Shown piece after piece: positions 61,284-64,000 of a stretch of DNA of 64,000 nucleotides. Source of the DNA: Lithospermum erythrorhizon. Lineage: Eukaryota; Streptophyta; Magnoliopsida; Boraginales; Boraginaceae. The stretch spans positions 806,001 through 870,000 of the forward strand of contig JADFUC010001333.1 of NCBI GenBank assembly GCA_019722365.1. The letters run 5' to 3'. The notes beneath the pieces were generated by a model. It saw nothing but the letters and a program-made list of their open reading frames with translations. It did no database searches and was not told the origin of the DNA. Position numbers and translations under genes: made by a program. The number at the start of each line of letters is the position of its first letter. Within the stretch, counting starts at the first letter, position 1.

Positions 61284-61571
61284 CTATCTACGCTTCTTAT
61301 ATGTTGTGAAGAAGTAGTTATTATTTTCACCTTCATTCTTGGTTAGTTCGGAAATGGCCTTCCTCTTATCATAAGGATAAGGATCCGTACAATCCAGATT
61401 CCCATACCTTCCTCGGGCGGGAGGTTCTTCAAAGATATTGAGGATTTGGTTCAGTTGAGAATATAGTTTGGCCACAACTTCATGCTTTATACTACCTTCA
61501 CTCCTTGAGAAAGATGCAAAGAGTTGAGAGTTACCTAGAGCACAATTAGAACACAAACGGTATTGAAGCAT
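61284..61571 (-). CDS. unassigned open frame, possible exon or fragment
   Basis: An ATG at 61571 opens 95 codons with a fairly even amino-acid mix, not the Lys/Phe/Ile bias of random AT-rich frames. Its core reads QLNQILNIFEEPPARGRYGN followed by LDCTDPYPYDKRKAISE. I do not recognise the family. It lies between B55 and the NBS-LRR gene on the minus strand. It could be a gene remnant, the last exon of a degenerate gene or a chance frame. Confidence 0.3.
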   Translation of the reverse strand: MLQYRLCSNCALGNSQLFASFSRSEGSIKHEVVAKLYSQLNQILNIFEEPPARGRYGNLDCTDPYPYDKRKAISELTKNEGENNNYFFTTYKKRR

Positions 61572-62609
61572 GGGCCTTGTACTATTTTGATTATAATTTT
61601 GTTTACTTCTGTTTTATTCAACCAGCATCTGAACTTTCTCCATTTCTCTTTGTTCTGCACTAGCATCTGTGCGCATTACTGCAGCATAGACCTACCGGAG
61701 ACCTGGACCTACAACATTGTGCGGCGAAGATTACTGGCATAGCTTGTATGCAAGGACATTGGGTGGCTTGTTGCGATTCAGGTGAGAAATTATAAGTTGT
61801 TCTCAATTCAACAGGGTAGCACTTCTAGCTTGGCATCAAGATTTCAATAACAAACAATAACAAATCTACCTAAAATGTAGATTTGCAATACCATATGATA
61901 CAATGTATATTAGTTTCATATTGATTGTTGAGCCAATAGCTTGGATGATATATTTGCAATCATGAGCAGCCATAGTTGTTTGCTCGTTCGACTGGCCATG
62001 GTTATCTACGGCTCTAGGTGTTTGGCTGAGGCGCACAAGTGCACACCACGCACAAGTGCACACCTAACATAACCATTGTAAATTAGTAGTCCTAAATTCT
62101 CTCACTCTGAAGATGTATGGGGGAGCAATCTCGTTTAAAACATACAAATTGACATTGCAAACCACAAGGAATCCAATCTCACAGGTAATAGATACAAAAC
62201 AATTGAAGAAGTAAAAGTAGTAGTAGTGAAAATACATTTGATTTATTCTGCAACTTAGCACAAGCTGCACAGTAAGCATTAATGAAAAAGAAAAAGCGCC
62301 ACTGAAGTGTGTAACAGCATCAAAGAGATCCATTGATGAGAGCCCACAGAACATGACAATGCAACTAACTGAGGAGTGAAGCCTCCTCACATAGGTCCTG
62401 ATCAATAACAAAGAGTCATATAGATATAGAGGAGACAATACCGTAATAAAAAGCTGCAATTCCTTAATAGGAATTATATGAACTATATGTAGAGTATATA
62501 GTAACCCAGAATTGATGGAAAGGTGTATAGGCAGACATACCTTGTCTAGAAATGGCTGAAGAGCAGTTACTTCAGCAGTTGCTCCATATATACCCCAATA
62601 CTGATCGTC
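61572..62609 (-). other. 3' flank of the NBS-LRR gene
   Basis: Just after the stop (minus strand) the sequence holds a good donor, ACAAG/GTATGTC at about 62540, so the 3' UTR may be spliced. The 131-codon minus frame at 62064-62459 reads hydrophobic and unordered and is taken as UTR. Nothing else is called. Confidence 0.4.
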
Positions 62610-64000
62610 TTAGCGAAGTTGAACGTGTGGAATATGGGAGAAAAGTTCTTTCACTTTCGGGTTGTCTCTGAGTGTTGTACCACAGCTGGAGACTTCCAAA
62701 TACTCCAGGGACGATGCTTTGAGAAGAAGACGATGAGGCAACACTTCAAAATGGGGACAGAACTCTATTTTGAGGGATTGGAGTTTTGGCATCGTTGTGA
62801 CAGACTGTTCCTCTTCTAGACTTAGATCCTCCCACTCATCCAGTTTTATGCAATTATCCACTCTCAACTCCTCCAATTTTGGGAATGCTGAAATTGAGGA
62901 CGACGAGGTTGAGATATCTTCATTCTCGGTGGAAATTTCTACCCCCAGAAATTTTCTCCCAATCAATCTTAACTCGGGAAAGTCCCGTATATAAAGCTTT
63001 TCAAGAGATGGAAGTTTACCCAAAGCTGGCAGAGACGAGACAAAATCAACATTATAAATTTCAAGCTCCCTGAGGTAGTTGGAATAAGTTATCCAGATGG
63101 GAAATTGTGTGCCCACAACAAAATGTTGTACCTTTGGGGCCGTATGTGGGGTACAAACCACTCCCTGTGAAACTTTCTTGAATGATTGGGCTGATTTCCA
63201 CCTTGAATAGGATTGTGTTCCACTTGGAATGGTTTTCAAAGTCTTCAAGGAAGGTATTGCACGAAGAAACCGATGCTGCAATACATCAAGGTTAGGACAA
63301 TTCTCGATATGGATAATTTCAATGTTGGGCATCACAGTGACTTCGTTTTCTTCTTTTGAATTTAGATCTTCCCATCTGTTCAACTTGTAACAATCTTCAC
63401 CAGTTGACAATAATTCACATCTAGATACTGAGAAACTTTTGAGGCATGATGCTTTACAGATTAGCCAGCTCGGTATTACTTCAAGTTTGGGGCACCTATC
63501 AATTTGAATAACTTCAAGTTTGGGCATTATCACAACGGTTGAATGTTGTTCCTGTTCTTGATCTATTTCAGCCAACTCCTCCAGTTCATGACAATCGTTT
63601 AGTATAAACTGAACCAGTTTGGGAAAAGCAGCTACAGAGGATGGCCAGCGCGAACCAGTGTCTACAACACTGTTGTTTGTCCCCCAAAATTCTCGACCAA
63701 TGAATTTCAAGAGTGACAATCCTTCTAATTTAAGCTTTTCGAGAGATGGAAGCATTCCAAGAGGAGGTAAAGACAAAACATTTTCTGCACCAATAATTTC
63801 AACCTCTGCCAGGTTGTCGAGAACAGTCATCAAACTGGGAAATTTGGGGCCCATGAAAGATCTTATTTTCCAAAAATACACGTTTGGCACTTCTTCTTTA
63901 ATCTTTCCAATTGAAAATTGTTCCGAGAGATTGATTGACAGATTGCTCAGACATGATGCTTTATGCAGAAGAAGCCGAGGCAACACTTCTAGCTTGGGGC
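62610..64000 (-). CDS. NBS-LRR (CNL/RGA-type) resistance protein, LRR end only
   Basis: The minus-strand frame is open from the window edge to TAA at 62610-62612, about 463 codons, and continues beyond base 64000. It consists of irregular leucine-rich repeats in the style of RGA/R3a-type CNL proteins. Two blocks are nearly the same: LPPLGMLPSLEKLKLEGLS and LPALGKLPSLEKLYIRDFPE, each followed by LxFIGREFWG- or LRLIGRKFLG-type sequence. Others are MPKLEVIQIDRCPKLEVIPS, IIHIENCPNLDVLQ and MPKLQSLKIEFCPHFEVLPH. The NB-ARC and coiled-coil domains would lie outside the window. CNL proteins are cytoplasmic immune receptors whose LRR end senses effectors. The visible part has no stop or shift, but whether the whole gene is intact cannot be judged. 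Confidence 0.88.
   Translation of the reverse strand, partial: PKLEVLPRLLLHKASCLSNLSINLSEQFSIGKIKEEVPNVYFWKIRSFMGPKFPSLMTVLDNLAEVEIIGAENVLSLPPLGMLPSLEKLKLEGLSLLKFIGREFWGTNNSVVDTGSRWPSSVAAFPKLVQFILNDCHELEELAEIDQEQEQHSTVVIMPKLEVIQIDRCPKLEVIPSWLICKASCLKSFSVSRCELLSTGEDCYKLNRWEDLNSKEENEVTVMPNIEIIHIENCPNLDVLQHRFLRAIPSLKTLKTIPSGTQSYSRWKSAQSFKKVSQGVVCTPHTAPKVQHFVVGTQFPIWITYSNYLRELEIYNVDFVSSLPALGKLPSLEKLYIRDFPELRLIGRKFLGVEISTENEDISTSSSSISAFPKLEELRVDNCIKLDEWEDLSLEEEQSVTTMPKLQSLKIEFCPHFEVLPHRLLLKASSLEYLEVSSCGTTLRDNPKVKELFSHIPHVQLR

Noticed and set aside
62064..62459. 131-codon minus-strand frame downstream of the NBS-LRR stop
   Set aside because: Hydrophobic, unordered composition and its position in the 3' flank make UTR more likely than a gene.
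1..64000. A novel defence or biosynthetic gene cluster
   Set aside because: The host genes (FVE, beta-galactosidase, two phosphatases, B55, NBS-LRR) belong to unrelated processes. Apart from the tandem phosphatases, nothing indicates a joint function.

Overview
This window is nuclear DNA of a flowering plant, most likely a eudicot. All real genes are split by GT-AG introns, the intergenic DNA is AT-rich, and plant transposons of nearly every class are present. I cannot name the species from the sequence. Gene models below were built by hand from exon reading frames, splice sites and codon phase.

Left gene-rich part (1-25.5 kb): (i) 14 exons of a plus-strand FVE/MSI4-type WD40 gene, a histone-binding chromatin regulator of flowering; its first exon lies before base 1. 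(ii) A convergent minus-strand GH35 beta-galactosidase of BGAL1 type with 19 exons. Two of its exon junctions are out of phase, so it is either a young pseudogene or carries sequence errors. (iii) Two tandem minus-strand copies of a PS2/PPsPase1-like HAD phosphatase (17.7-19.1 and 24.0-25.5 kb). The second has three perfect P1BS phosphate-starvation sites upstream and the first has one. A decayed Ty1/copia element, a MITE and a SINE lie between them.

Middle part (26-55.2 kb) is a transposon graveyard. In order it holds: a Tourist-like element filled by an AAT expansion; a short piece that copies an FVE intron; a decayed hAT transposase gene containing a SINE and followed by repeats centred on GGTACC; a Ty3/gypsy-type LTR interrupted by a copia-type solo LTR; a segment bounded by inverted arms (38.6 and 42.4 kb) that may be a gene-fragment carrier; two related Harbinger-like elements; a retroposed cDNA tail with a 15-bp target duplication; and a minus-strand Ty1/copia element (about 46.2-55.17 kb) whose integrase gene is split by a gypsy-family solo LTR.

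Right part (55.5-64 kb): a complete 14-exon gene for a PP2A B/B55 regulatory subunit (493 aa), an unassigned ORF, and the C-terminal LRR region of a minus-strand NBS-LRR resistance gene that continues past the window.

The host genes are ordinary neighbours with no visible shared pathway. I found no convincing new biological system. The most informative signals are the nested insertions with readable target duplications, the phosphate-response sites at the phosphatase pair, the intron fragment found twice, and the broken beta-galactosidase frame.
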